Origin: Agrocybe praecox
Taxonomy: Eukaryota > Basidiomycota > Agaricomycetes > Agaricales > Agrocybaceae
Direction of reading: 5' to 3'
Length of the DNA stretch: 64,000 bases
NCBI GenBank assembly: GCA_964017145.1
Contig: OZ024852.1
Span: 2,357,945 to 2,421,944, forward strand
In this document: positions 1 to 11,900 of the stretch, piece after piece
Layout of the letters: each line of letters begins with the position of its first letter
How positions within the stretch are numbered: position 1 is the stretch's first letter
Made by a program: the position numbers and the translations under genes
The notes under the pieces: model-generated
Seen by the model: only the letters and a program-made list of their open reading frames with translations
Databases searched by the model: none
What the model was told of the DNA's origin: nothing

Positions 1-1142
1 GACACACTTTTACTTGAGGATCGGGAACGGGAGACAGAGGGAGACCGTTGGGATTCTTGCGCCGGATCTTTCGTTGAATGATCAATTACTGGAGTTAAAG
101 GAGATGAAAAGAGCGATTGCGACAATGGCTTCACAGGCGTGAATAATAGCAAGTCACCACCGTCTAGTGCAGTTGAATTCTGGGAAGATGATTCCGGTGT
201 CACTGCGCGTACGGAGGCCGATGAAGGTAAAGGAAGCCGATGCTCTTCTTCCATATCGTCGGGTGGTTCTGCAGTTGTAGAGGCCGCAATAGGCATCTTT
301 TCGGCTGACACATGTTCGCTTGAGGACGGAGATTGGGAGCCTGTAGGGGAATGGTGTTCCTTCGTTGTGTTATCCTTCATTGTATGTGAAGTTAAAGGAG
401 AGGAAAACAGTGATTGGGATGATGGCTTTATGGGTGTGAACAACAATAGATCATCATTGTTTGGATTCTGAAAAGAAAGTTCCGGTGTCGTTGCACGTAC
501 AGAGGGCGACGGCGAAGAAAGTAAAGGCACATCAAAAGAGCGAAGATCGACAAGAGGACGCGGCGGAGACTCTTTTGGAGTGGTCGAGTGACCGTCTTCA
601 CTCGTCATTAGAGGAGTGGTAGGGAAGGAAAGGGGCTCATAGTCAGAACTGATTTGAGAGACAGAGGGCGATTTGGGTGGAGAGCAAAGCAAAAGAGGAT
701 CCTGAGAATAATCAGGTTCTGCAGAGTCGATGGCCATAGCTACTTCATCCTTCTCTTCCTTGAAAATGCTGGATACAGACACGCGTTCCGGCGTACGAGG
801 AAGATATACAGACACTTGGAGTTGTGCAGGAGAACTCGTTGCATTGAGAGGAGGGAAGGCCTTCGATTTACATGGAGTCAGCACAGGTGTCCCAGCGAAC
901 TTTTGTAAAGGCACGATGTTTTGGTCTTGAAGTTCGGGAGAGAGCTGTTGAATATTAGGTATGTGGTTTGCATAAATAGTAGCAAGCATACTCACCTTGA
1001 ACCTTTTCCTGGGACTTTCTGTAAAATGGCCTGTTCCCAACTCAGAGCTATATCGGATCCGTGGTAAGTACGCGTTTTGAGCAGCGATTTCTTCCAATTC
1101 TTCCGCATCGGATGTTTCCACCACTTCGTCAAAATCTATCAT
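1..1142 (-). CDS. Ser/Pro-rich protein with internal repeats, 3' end outside window (hypothetical)
   Basis: I do not recognise this gene. On the minus strand a frame starts at the ATG at 1142-1140 (MIDFDEVVETSDAEELEE), runs to 996, is interrupted by an intron at 995-945 (gtgagt...acag), and stays open from 944 to the window edge, so the C-terminus is missing. The product is rich in Ser, Pro and Thr with many SP/TP pairs, so it looks like a disordered phosphoprotein. A segment containing VRA-T-PE-S, then LLLFTPxKPxSQSLFSSPLT, occurs twice about 100 residues apart. The 300 bp DNA repeat unit is visible at about 93-240 and 390-530. A possible acceptor lies just upstream of the ATG (cag at about 1174) with the frame open to it, so a 5' exon may exist; none could be picked with confidence. 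Confidence 0.6.
   Translation of the reverse strand, partial: MIDFDEVVETSDAEELEEIAAQNAYLPRIRYSSELGTGHFTESPRKRFKVSMLATIYANHIPNIQQLSPELQDQNIVPLQKFAGTPVLTPCKSKAFPPLNATSSPAQLQVSVYLPRTPERVSVSSIFKEEKDEVAMAIDSAEPDYSQDPLLLCSPPKSPSVSQISSDYEPLSFPTTPLMTSEDGHSTTPKESPPRPLVDLRSFDVPLLSSPSPSVRATTPELSFQNPNNDDLLLFTPIKPSSQSLFSSPLTSHTMKDNTTKEHHSPTGSQSPSSSEHVSAEKMPIAASTTAEPPDDMEEEHRLPLPSSASVRAVTPESSSQNSTALDGGDLLLFTPVKPLSQSLFSSPLTPVIDHSTKDPAQESQRSPSVSRSRSSSKSV
93..530. repeat. Imperfect direct repeat of about 150 bp, period about 300 bp, inside a coding region
   Basis: The stretches at about 93-240 and 390-530 align with each other. They encode the repeated LLLFTPxKPxSQSLFSSPLT and SVRAxTPE blocks of the minus-strand protein. 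Substitutions keep the frame, so this is an internal protein repeat and not a transposable element. Confidence 0.6.
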
Positions 1143-1703
1143 GTTAGCAAATGTGTCTTGCTGTATTGCTTGCTGAAAGTCATAAAAAAGGAATAGTGCG
1201 TGTCTAGTGACTGCAGTGGTCGGAGCGTCGTTTATTGAGTGTTTGAGGAAGAGTCCGTGCCGTCTCTAAGAGAAGAACTTTCTCGGTTAACAAATTGCCA
1301 CGTATGTGCTGCGTATTGGGTGGTTGTGTCGCTGCACAACGAGAGCTTGTATATGTATACAAGCTCCAAGCTTGGTATTCGGTATGGTACAACTGAATCT
1401 TTATCCCGGACCGAGTCTTGACGCGGATGGTCACAAAATCATCAGATTCACATGACCATGACTCTAATGAAGATGTCACACGCGCATTCAGAACTCGAAG
1501 CAGAAGCAAAGCAGAAGGGACAAAATCAAGACACATCTCGTTTGAACAGGAACAACAACCAGTATGAATGTAAGTATTTGTGAAAAAAGAACGCTGTCAA
1601 ACATGAGCAAATAATATGTAAGGCTTATGCTGACTCTCAGGCCCTCAAGTTTCAACAGCGATATAAAATAACTAGATATCCATTCAGATGATAGCAACAG
1701 GAA
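1143..1703. other. Intergenic, possible small plus-strand ORF
   Basis: No confident gene. A 46-codon plus-strand ORF at 1427-1567 (MVTKSSDSHDHDSNEDV...) has a protein-like composition. It is followed by a gtaagt at about 1570 and a tctcag at about 1640, but I could not assemble a gene from these. The stretch also holds the 5' side of the left gene and the 3' flank of the TSR4-like gene. Confidence 0.3.
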
Positions 1704-3428
1704 TTAAACATCCCACTGAATGTACACAACTTCCTCTCTCCACGACTCTTTGACCTGTTTGCCATTTTCTTCACAACAATCCGCCTCACAAGAGAAGATC
1801 ATCGCGGTACCCCAATCCATGCCCGTCTTTGCGCTCTTATCCTCGCTTTTCAATGCCCTCTGGATCTCCAGGCGCCTTTCTTCGTCCGTCTGTTTTTTCT
1901 TGTCAGACTGCGCCGGGCGGAGAACGTTGATCAGATTAGGCATAAGTTGGCATTCGAACACCCTAGATCCATCGCAGCTAGGGCATTTCGGCACCGAGCT
2001 TGCATCGTAGACTCGTTTTTGTGCGTGGACAACCTTGAAGTCAGGTTTTGTAACCGGCAAAGGGTCTGACGGAGGGGCAGGCCAGAGTAATTCGAGTGTC
2101 TTGTCAGACGCAAAAGGAAGAGGCGTTCCTTTTAGTTCATATCTAAAACCAACCATTAAGTGACCGGACATTCGGCGAATAAAAATTTGACGAACCGGAC
2201 ACACTGTTCTCCTTCGTAGGTCACTCTCTTGGTGAATTTCTCAAACACTTGATCTACGTCGAGCGAGTTTTCATAGGTCTCCTTGGCCCAGCTGATATCC
2301 TTATCTTTCTTGTCATCATCTCCAAGATCTTCGACTTTAACGCCTTGCGGGAGACGCGGTTTTGGTTGCGGAGGCAAATATTCAGAGATTGTAGAAAGAT
2401 ATAAAGGAGGGTAGGATGGTGCACTTCGCCAAGGAGATTCAGTGATAGTGGTCGCAGCCAACGCGGTTAGTAGTGCATTTTCAGAATCTGAATCATCCGA
2501 TTCTGAATCACTTGCTCCTTCGATTTCCTCTTTTTTATCTTCGTTTTTGCCGACAGGGTTCACGACCTCCTTGGGGAATAATTTGTATCTAACCGAGACC
2601 GACGGATAAAGAAACGTACCGACAAAGTGTTGCCGAATATTTGGGCACCGAGCCCGAACGCGTGCGCGCTATGGGCGCCGCTGGCTCCCATCTGCAAATG
2701 ACCAACTCAATTAGACTCTGAAACTATTAAAGTTTGGAAACTCACAGAGAAAGGATTCCCTTGTTTCTTTCGCTCATTTTCGAGTCGAAGTCTTTCTTCC
2801 TCTGCTTTTGCCTTTGCTTGGTCACGTTCAAGCTGACGCTGACGCTTTCGAGCCAGCTTTTCAGCATACTTTTCATTTATACGCAAGCCTCTCCAAGCAC
2901 GGACGCTAAAAGAGAGCAAAGTAAGTTTGAAGATAAAAATCAAATGAGATGGGGCATCATCATCAATACGGAGATGAAACAACCTAACACCTAACATAAT
3001 GTCATGGATAGATGATGCTTACCTGTCACCTTTTCCTTGACAGCCCGTCCTCGAACAACCCCAAATGTATAGAGCTCTATCCATCGGGCTGTCCTCGAAT
3101 GGGCACCACATTTGGACAAGTAATTCCATGGGTTCATTACATGATTTGCAGAGTGATGAAGAAAAGGGAGGTTCACGCGACGGTAAAAGTGCCTTTTAAC
3201 GCAATACATATATTGAAAAATATAAGTCAATACATTCTGTAGAACGTAATACATGACTGGGGATGATCGTACAGGAAGTCCTCCGATACGAGAGACGGCA
3301 GCATCGACAAGGTCTGATTCGTCGTCGATGCTACCATCCGGAACACCTAGCAATACAGAAGTCTCTACTTGGGATAAATCGTCGTCGTCCGAGTCGGACC
3401 AATCGTCGTCTAATCGCGCAGGAGCCAT
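1704..3428 (-). CDS. TSR4: PDCD2/Tsr4-family ribosome-assembly chaperone
   Basis: Homologue of yeast Tsr4 and animal PDCD2, which act as dedicated chaperones for ribosomal protein uS5 (Rps2) in 40S assembly (family knowledge). Six exons read through cleanly: 3428-3273, 3192-3023, 2905-2746, 2691-2620, 2569-2196 and 2142-1704, giving 456 residues. Visible order: an acidic N-terminus with VLLGVPDG; a Cys-rich zinc-binding part (CKSCNEPMELLVQMWCP, then RALYIWGCSRTGCQGKGD); a basic coiled-coil linker (EKLARKRQRQLERDQAKA); an acidic Ser-rich linker; and the PDCD2_C domain with YELKGTPLPF, CPSCDGSRVFECQLMPNLIN and DWGTAMIFSCEADC. All expected Cys pairs are present. The start at 3428 (MAPARLDDDW) fits the family. 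The frame is also open upstream across a possible further exon (see findings). Confidence 0.9.
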
Positions 3429-4035
3429 CGGTAGATGAATACAAACGAGATAGATGGGATGCGCTAAGCTGTCAAAAATCCTAAGGAAACAAGTGAGTCA
3501 GTTTACAATTCATTCGAAGAATTGACAAGGCGCGCGCAACAATAGAGTTGTTGATAACGAAAAAGATCAGAAAAGCATGAATGGTTATAATTTGATTGAC
3601 TCGTCATGTTTGGTGAAACAGAGAAACTCTGCTCCCCCAATTTCAGACTCGTCATCTAAATATCTCATCTTGAAAGATAAATTGCGACGTTGAAACTCAC
3701 AGTCAGGAAGAGATCCAATAAATGGATGGGATACGGAAGTTGGTGATGGTCGTAGAGGTACAACCTGGTTTGTGGACATTTTTTAAATTTCGAGGGCCCA
3801 TGCCAAGCAAAACCAAACATATGGGTAATCCGTTTGGTTACATCCCAAATAAAGAGTTATTACGTAAATAATTAGCACATATCGATCGATCACAAATTTG
3901 TAGCCGAAAAAGGAAAGGGTGTAAGTGGATGGCGGAACACTTTCCTCCCCGACGAGTGCTTACGATAATATCTATATAGCCTGTCTTTCCCCAGATTGTA
4001 TAAGCGGTCTTTCTTCTCGTCTTCCATTACTCTTT
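3429..4035. other. Divergent intergenic region between TSR4-like gene and transcription factor
   Basis: Holds the 5' flanks of two divergently transcribed genes. A 64-codon minus ORF at 3585-3779 (MSTNQVVPLRPSPTSVSHPF) carries an internal gtgagt. It could be a small gene, a 5' exon of the TSR4-like gene or chance. Nothing else was recognised. Confidence 0.4.
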
Positions 4036-7000
4036 ATGCCTTCCCAATCCTCCCCTCCTTATCCTCAGCGTGAGGATTCAACCGGAAGTTCGCTCGTCGC
4101 ACGTCATCCTAAGCGCCGGGGCGTAGCGTTGTCTTGTGCGGAATGTCGGAGGTATATATTTTCTGTATATAGACAGTCTACTCCTATGTTCCTAATCGTA
4201 TTTTTTTGGTCCTAGGTTGAAGCTCAAGTATGTCATCAAGTCTCGTAGGGTTTTGGCGGTGCAAATGCTGATAGAATCCCAAATATTAGGTGCAGTCGCG
4301 TATTTCCCTGCAGGTGAGCAAATCTGATTACACCTACGGCTATGCTCTGATATCTTTTCGACTTTAGCAATTGTGTCAAAAAGGGTTGCGCTGCAATCTG
4401 TCCAGAAGGTTCGTCTCTATCCACCTTCCATCAAGTTGAATCAGCCTAACCCCCCTCGCAACAGGTTCACTAACGACTGGGAAGGGAAACAGGTTTCTAT
4501 CTTTTTTTTCCTGGTGTATTTACAAGTAACTCAACAATCGGCTAGATTCGTGTTGGCAAATACAGAGGCTCTTCATGAAAAAATCACTATCTTAGCTAAT
4601 CGTGTGCGGCATCTGGAGGACGGTCTTGCTCAAGCACACTCATTAACATCTCATACACAACATCCGCTATTAACTGAAGAACTCTTGCAAATCAAGCGCC
4701 CACTAGAACGTGAAAGGTCGGACATACCGCAAGTCGAAACAAAACAAGAGTCGGAGGAAAATATTGATTCCTTGGGCTCACTGTAAGTGACGACGGACTA
4801 CCTCAGGGTGCACGCTTCCCAGTCAGTCGGTTTCATATCTGATCCTCTCCCCCCCGACATAGCTCCATCTCCAATGACGGCCGGTCTACTTTTTTCGGCC
4901 GGACCGCGAGTTCATGGGTAAGCCCTCCACAAGTGGTTCCCCCTCAATTAGAAATATTAACTTTGTACCGTTCTCCTTCCAGCATCTCCTTCAGGCAAGT
5001 TAGCTTTTCATCGAAACCCCACCGACCTCTCACATTTATTCTTTAGAATGAAGAAGGCTCAGAAGACGAGGAAGACGGTAACTCTGGTCCCATGGATTCA
5101 ACGGCGCCCGCTGATCCAGCCTGGCTCAGTCACGCTTTCCCCTTTTCTCCTGCTGTGGATGTCACTTCTGAATTCGTACGGGAAAACATTACAAGCAAAC
5201 TTCCACATATGGATGTCGCACAGACACTATCTAACTATTATTTTCGGCACGCTGCTTGGATGTGAGTGGGTTTACGATGCTTATCCTTGTCCAGATAGAT
5301 GACCGGGTACAGGTATACTCCAATTTCGGAAGAGGAGTTCTACGAGGCTATATTCAAACCGTTCTACGAGTCTGACGGATCGTCTGAATTGCATTCGCAC
5401 AATCTTTCGATCCTTTGCATAATTCTTGCGATCGGAACTCTGCTTGACCTGGATAAACAAGCGCATTCACCAGAAGCCATGCAATTCTATCACTATGCTC
5501 GCGCCGCCCTGTCGATCGATTCAGTTCTGGAGGAACACACAATCTCCGGGATCCAAGCTATGGTTTGTTCTTGTATTCCCTCGTTCTATTGATAGGCTTA
5601 TTGAACCCCTCTTTCGATTACTAGCTTCTGATGTGTCACTTCATGTTCTTAGCAGAAATCTCTGGTCCTCGATGGGCAATCATGGGAATCGTTGTAAAGT
5701 TGGCTCAAAGTGTAAGCACCGTTCTTCTGTCGTCGTTGCGGGTTTCAATGTTTTTTGTTTGAAACGAACGCTGATACGATGTTTGTTGGCCTTTAACAGA
5801 TTGGCCTTCGTAAGTGCCTTGAATTGTTACCGGTAATTTTTAAATTAACCTTTCGTCGTCCAATTTAGACAGAGATAGCGGCAAGTGGAATCTCGATCAA
5901 CAACAAACTAGGAAAAGACGAGAATTGTTTTACGAGCTATTAACCTATGACTCTTGGCAGGTATGAACCAAACAAACTTTTCTACAAGCGCGCATGTTTC
6001 TTATTTTGAAACCATCTAGAGTTTGACTTATGGCCGACCTCCGTCACTATCGGCCGCCCACGTTGACAGCCAATTGCCGCACGAAACGACAAAAAATGAG
6101 GCGGGCGAAGTCGAAATGAGCTGTCAGTACTGCTTTGCATCGTTATTGCGCGAAAGGTCTAACCTACTATCCTATAATAGTTGCTGCTTGGAAACACCGA
6201 TATACTTCACAATGTCTCAATGTTGTTCATGAATTAGCATTCGGAACGAGGACACCCAATTACAAAGTCATTCAAGACCTGGACGAAAAGGTTCGGCATT
6301 GGTATGTCCCACCAAGTCTTCAGGTTCCAGGATTTGGTGCCCCGAAGCTGGTTAGTGTTGAGGTGGAGCAGCCAACTGTCCAGCTGACGTTTCAGAGATA
6401 TATTGCGTTTGCTATCAAAGAGATGAGTAAGTTTCGTATTTATTCCCCCCCTCATTTGCGACTTAATAACACGAGCGTATTCTTAGCTCTTTTCTATATG
6501 CACCGGGGATTCTTTGCCCAGGCGCTAGAAGATAGCCCCAATGATCCCATGGGAAGCAAGTATTCAAAATCGGTACTTGCTGCACATGGAAGTGCCACCG
6601 CCTTTGTGGGCCTCATCGAAAGTTTGTTCAACCAACACCCACAACTAACTGAAAGAATGTGGTTTTTGTTCACACATGTATTTTCTTGCGCGGTACGTTG
6701 TGGTCGTTTATTGAAATGCTTTATTTAAACAAATATTTTTTGTTCGTGGTTTGTTTAGATCGTCCTTGGATCAATAGCCGCCAAATCACAGATGGGATTA
6801 GCTCGCTCTGCTCTATCCCATCTGGACTCTGCTTACAAGCTGTTCACAAGGGTGTCTGATCGCGCTCGTGCCGGAAAGATAATAGTGCGTCCAACCCAAA
6901 CTTTTCTTCATTCTAGCCCCTAAAACTTTGTCTCGCAGCCCATCTTAGCTAAACTTCGGGAGAGAGCTCATATGGCGAACTCAAATCTTCCTTTACAGCC

Positions 7001-7544
7001 AGAGACTGCTACAAGATTGTCTTTCTTCGGTCCCAAGATCAAGAGCGAAGCTGATGACGGACTGTCGGCTTTAGGAGGAATGACGAGGCTTGTAGCTCGA
7101 AAGACATCCTCGTCTCCTTCAGTGTCGGCCCCCAGTCCTCCGTCACAACACTCTTCTCCTTCCAATCTTTCTGGGGAGTCGCAAGTATATCTGCCGGCTC
7201 AGGCGGATACGTCAAACTCGACTGCATGGCAAAACTATACACATATCCAAAACTTCAACGTTAATATCAACATGGGTGGAGAATATTACCCAAGTAGCAT
7301 GCCTGTGACACCGGACCCTCAAGATATGGCCTCTTTATATCAACTGCCGGTTCATATGCAACAACATCAACCGCAAGCTATGGGCATGGATGTGCAGCAA
7401 CAATATTACACCACCTCATATGGGACAACTTACTCCCACGGGAATCCCTACGCTATGTCCCAAATGACTGCTTCGCCAGAGATAAGTTCGCCTCACGACT
7501 TGCAAGATTCGTGGCAAAACTTCATGGCACAATATAAACAATAA
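4036..7544 (+). CDS. Zn2Cys6 fungal transcription factor with fungal-specific middle homology domain
   Basis: Binuclear zinc-cluster DNA-binding regulator of about 800 residues, presumably nuclear; target genes cannot be inferred. After splicing, the N-terminus carries the Zn2Cys6 motif CAECRRLKLKC-x5-C-SNC-x6-C spread over four exons. These include exons of 12 nt (4216-4227) and 24 nt (4290-4313). A coiled-coil linker follows (NTEALHEKITILANRVRHLE). Then come the family signatures LSISNDGRSTFFGRTAS and WMYTPISEEEFYEAIFKPFY, and the fungal_trans domain (ISGPRWAIMGIVVKLAQSIGLHRD, YELLTYDSWQSLTYGRPPSL, LAFGTRTPNYKVIQDLD). The C-terminal roughly 190 residues are low complexity, rich in Ser, Gln and Tyr. 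The stop is at 7542-7544. About 18 exons are needed, one intron (from 4995) has a GC donor, and an exon of only 12 nt lies at 4983-4994. The left-hand neighbour is transcribed divergently. Confidence 0.9.
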
Positions 7545-8011
7545 TTCTAAATTTCATAATTCCCCTCTTCGCCATCTCGATACCATTTGCATGTAAATGT
7601 TGGAATTTTGCTCTCAGTTTGCGTTGTAAAACCTCATTCCTACTTGCTTCGATTTGCTTATATGTACATTGTATTTTTATTTCTGATACTTATACCACTA
7701 TTACCTTACTATGATGACCCAATGTAGATACTAAGTTCGCCTTCGACTATTGTACTTATGCTTTAAATTAATATTTTTCTTACACTTTCGAACTCTCCTG
7801 GCGTGATCCTTAATTTTTGCATTCATTCATAAGGAACGATTGTGCAGGTGTTGTTTTCAGTTACGGCACACTTTTGAGACTCGGTGATATTTCTACATTT
7901 GGCATGATATCATGTTCGCGCCAAGGGCAGCAGACACCTTGGCTTTAGACCTTATAATTCACCTTCTCCCCCTCCCTCATTTATCGTTCCTTCCTCTCTG
8001 CTCCTTGTAGC
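7545..8011. other. Intergenic, 3' flank of transcription factor and promoter side of zinc transporter
   Basis: AT-rich 3' flank followed by a pyrimidine-rich stretch (about 7960-8010) just before the MSC2-like start, typical of fungal promoters. No gene or RNA was recognised. Confidence 0.5.
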
Positions 8012-11000
8012 ATGCCCGTACCAGATGCTCGAACAAGGAGTAAGATCAGCTTGAAGCCATCCAAGGTCTTGGCCACGTCGTAAGTGTTGATCTGCTAGAA
8101 AGAAGCTGTGTCCTTGACACGACACATTTAATCATTTGGTTTCTCACTGTATTGCTTTCCCTTTTCATGTAGGATCCCAACCAAAGTCCTACCGCGAATT
8201 CTGCTTTCGAATGCACTGTTCGTGTTCACGATATATGCGTCCAAGGAGTGGCTTTTGGATTTTGATGTCGGCGTCTTCTGGGTGGTGATGCGAGTGCTGG
8301 CGTGTGGTGGTTTTGGAGTGTTGGTATGGGAGCTTTGTATGGGTCAGGTAGAAAAGAGGAAAAACATTGAGGTGAGCTCATTGTTGAGCTTCTTGACTGG
8401 TTGAGCGCTCTCACATCGTATTGCCGGTTGCCAGTGGTCTGTACTCGGGATGGCGTCTCTGCTGCAGTTTGTGAGATACGCATGCATGTTCACGGCGTTG
8501 TATCGATTGTCTCCTACACGGTATGCTCCATTTCTTGCAGTCTTCCTAATAATGGCTTAATGACATGCACTAGCGTGGTGCTATTCGCTCATTTCTCTAC
8601 GTATTGGGTAGACTCCATAATCAGCTCTTCTTCGGCAAGTGTTCAAGGCTGCCTTGTCTAGGACGAATAATTCACATATTATAACCACACAGACAAGAAA
8701 ATCAATTGCTGTTGTTGTGGCTCTACTGGTCTCAATTCTATCCGACTCTCAGTTCTCTGTGGCCACCTTTTGGCAGTTTGCGCCGGGTTATGGAGCACTC
8801 TTCCTGCATGCATTATCATCGACTGCACTTGAACACACTCTGACCGTACTTTCTCCTTCGATGGGCACAAGTTTCTCCATAGCAGCGAGCATTCTTGGCG
8901 CCAGTATCTTCTCGTTGCCGTTCTACATGTTCAGAACCGTGGTGGTAAGCGAAATGCGTTGTCCAATGATATTGATTAGGATTCTAACGTTGCATATGAT
9001 TTTATCAGCTCAAATTCCCAGTGACACCCGTCCTTCCACTCATTTCTTTGGCGTGCATCCCAGTCGTGGCCTATTCGATCCTATTCCTGACTCCTTTGAC
9101 AATGCAATCGTTAAATAACCTTTCGTTCAAGCCTCAGCACTTTGGATTTTCTTTCCCCACCCTCCTTGTTATGTCTTACATCATCGGTGCTTTTGTGTTT
9201 AAGCAAACACCGTCGTGGACTGATTGCATCGTTGCGCCCTTGCTCTATACAGGTGTGCATCCGACTAATCTCGTGTCTCGTTTACTCGACATTAATTTAT
9301 TTGCGTAGGAATGTACCCTGAGAGTGTAGATGCATTTACGGCAGCATCTCGTACGCCTACCTCAAGACTCGTTAGGTCATATCTCAAGACCATTCTTTCC
9401 AATCCGGAATCTAGAAAAATATTTTACTTTTTGATGTTGAATCTATGCTATATGCTCGTGCAGATGTTGTATGGAGTATGGACAAATAGCTTAGGTCTAA
9501 TTTCCGATGGTCTGTCTGAACTTTCTATGTCTAATTCTTCTCAGTTGACCTCGTTCATCTAGCTATCCACATGGCTTTTGATTGTATGGCTATCGGTATG
9601 GGGCTGTTTGCCTCAGTTATGGCGACTTGGGAGCCGAATGAACGATTTACATATGGGTTAGTTTCGTAGATATTCTTGACTCTCGTTATGTTTCTAACTT
9701 CGTCTTCATTGATTTAGATATGGTCGAATCGAGACATTATCTGGCTTCGCAAACGGGATATTCCTTATTCTAATCTCTATTTTCATTATGTTTGAGGCCA
9801 TTCAACGAATGTGCGTTAAGATCAAGCTTTGATATTTTTATTTCATCTCATTCTATGATTAGATTGGAGCCGCCCGAAATGAACACGAGTCAACTTCTAT
9901 TAGTGAGTTCTCTGGGCCTGGGTGTTAATTTATTCGGAATGTTTGCCATGGGAGGACATCATCATCATGTACGTACATGGCTTGTTCTTTATTTCTCGTT
10001 ATCAGAAGGTTAATTTCTTATCAGGGCGGCCATTCGCATTCGCATGGACATTCGCACTCTCATGCATCGCATGCTGATGACCACTCAGGACATAGTCATG
10101 GTCCTGCTCCTTCTACACCTGTCCATCCTACACATGGGCATTCTCATGATCATGCAGAACCTTCTGCATCGAAGGGTCACGGGCATTCTCATTCCATCTC
10201 TCCTCCAGCCCTCTCAATCGCCCATTCGCATTCGCATTCGCATTCGCACTCACATTCACATTCGCCTCCACCTCCCATCGAGCACTCGCACTCACACTCA
10301 CATTCAGCGGCGCCTCATTCTCCTACCGAGTGTGATGATCATTCACACCCCGAACATCCTCATGCACACTCACATCATCATGTCGATGAGCATTCACATT
10401 CGCACTCGCACTCTCCTCCTCCTATGGATACAGAACATTCTCATTCTCATTCTCACTCCCAAGATGAGCATCATCATCCAACTCATTCCCGTAAAATGTC
10501 CGCAAGCAGCATTTCTGAAAGGCCGACAATCGGTAGCAGTCATGCCGTCAAACGTCATTCTCGAGGTCCATCAATATCGATTGAACTTGCCCCAGTGATA
10601 GAGCGAAATACAACGTTATCTGCAGCCTTGACACCATCTGTTATGACGCCCTTAACCCCTAATTATACCTTTGGACATGACGATCATTACGTGCAGCATC
10701 ATCACGAAGCGAAACATGCGCCAAATCTGCATGATCCGTCTCATTCCACATCTCATGAAGGACACAGTCACAACATGAGGGGTGTTTTCCTTCACGTTAT
10801 GGCGGTAAGATCCAGGTTTATTTCTACTTGCATCAAATCAAAGCTCATTTTGAATTTTAGGATACCTTGGGTTCTGTCGGGGTCATTGTCTCGACGCTTC
10901 TTATCCAGTTTTACGGCTGGACAGGATTTGATCCCATAGCATCACTCTTTATCGCAATCCTTATTGCTGCCAGCGTTATTCCACTAGTCCTGGATACAGG

Positions 11001-11313
11001 AAAAGTCCTAGCGTTGGACGTAGCAGACCGTGACGCCGATATTCAGCGCGCTCTTGCTGAGCTGTCTTCAATAGAAGGCCTAGCTTCATACACGTCGCCC
11101 CGCTTCTGGCCAAAAGACTCGTCTAGCCTTATTGGCTCAATACACATCCAACTTGCACCGTCCGCATCGTCGCATGATCCACATGGACCCCATTCGAGTC
11201 GACAGACAACGTATACCAAAGCGGATCGGGTGGTGGAGAGAGTGGATAGTCTGTTAAGGGGGAAGATTTCTGGTCTGGAAGAACTTACTATCCAGATTGA
11301 AGGAAAACAGTAA
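8012..11313 (+). CDS. MSC2: Cation diffusion facilitator zinc transporter, MSC2/ZnT5-like
   Basis: Zinc/proton antiporter of the CDF family. In yeast, Msc2 acts with Zrg17 to supply zinc to the endoplasmic reticulum and secretory pathway (family knowledge). About 880 residues in roughly 12 exons. The N-terminal half has many hydrophobic segments, as in Msc2/SLC30A5. The conserved CDF core begins at NSLGLISDAIHMAFDCMAIG, which holds the first HxxxD zinc site, and continues in HVMADTLGSVGV, the second HxxxD. Between them, at about 10026-10780, lies a very long His-rich cytosolic loop of HSHSHSH repeats. A cytosolic C-terminal domain ends the protein (SLLRGKISGLEELTIQIEGK). The apparent break after FAHFSTYWVDSI is solved by a 52 bp intron at 8641-8692 (gttcaa...cacag), which restores STRKSIAVVVALL. 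No lesion remains. Confidence 0.9.
10026..10470 (+). repeat. His-Ser coding microsatellite (CAT-TCG/TCN repeats)
   Basis: Long runs of cattcg, cactca and cattct units encode (HS)n in the zinc-transporter loop. The purest run is near 10223-10265. Synonymous variation between units suggests the amino-acid sequence is under selection, not only the DNA repeat. Confidence 0.85.
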
Positions 11314-11900
11314 GTTAAGTATGTAGACTTGGGTTGATTTTTGGAAATTGTAATTTTTATTGGATGATGCATAATAAATATCTCGATTCGGATTGGATCT
11401 CATCAAATGAACGAATACTTCTCTTTCTTCTATATTTGGCAATCTATCTTTTCAGTGATCCCCTGTTGTGGCATATGTTTTTTGCCTCAGCGCATGTCGA
11501 CATCTATAAATAAATTTGATCACATGATTTTAAGCAAGTACTGGAACGACAGTTTCTATGACATTCATCCCATCGAACTAAACTTGTTTCCCAGTCCCTA
11601 ATATCTCTCCTAGGCATTTTGACGGCCGTCTTGGATCTCAGCGGTGCAGCACTGGGGAATATAGCTCCCTTGGATATCGCTTTGTGGTCAATTGGGATCG
11701 TCAACAAATAAATATTGGGCAGTTGGTCCCTGTCGTTACTGTCAGCCACAGTGTTCTACGTCCATATCGACACTGGTTGCCTCCTTATCCTTGAATATCT
11801 TACCGGTCTAACTGCCAAGTAACGTTATCAGTCCAACGAGACCGCTGGAATTCACGTGTCGTTGCTCTTGAAAGCTTGACTTTTGACCATTTTAACCAAG
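11314..11900. other. Intergenic region
   Basis: No confident gene. A minus ORF at 11504-11749 (MADSNDRDQLPNIYLLTIPI) has no recognisable domain or partner exon. The right end is the promoter and 5' leader of the coiled-coil gene. Confidence 0.4.

Noticed and set aside
8573..8700. Apparent frameshift in the zinc-transporter gene (stop TAG at 8659-8661)
   Set aside because: A 52 bp intron at 8641-8692 (gttcaa...cacag) restores the family sequence in frame.
10044..10598. 184-codon plus ORF rich in Ile, Leu, His and Arg
   Set aside because: Shadow frame of the His-Ser microsatellite in the zinc transporter.
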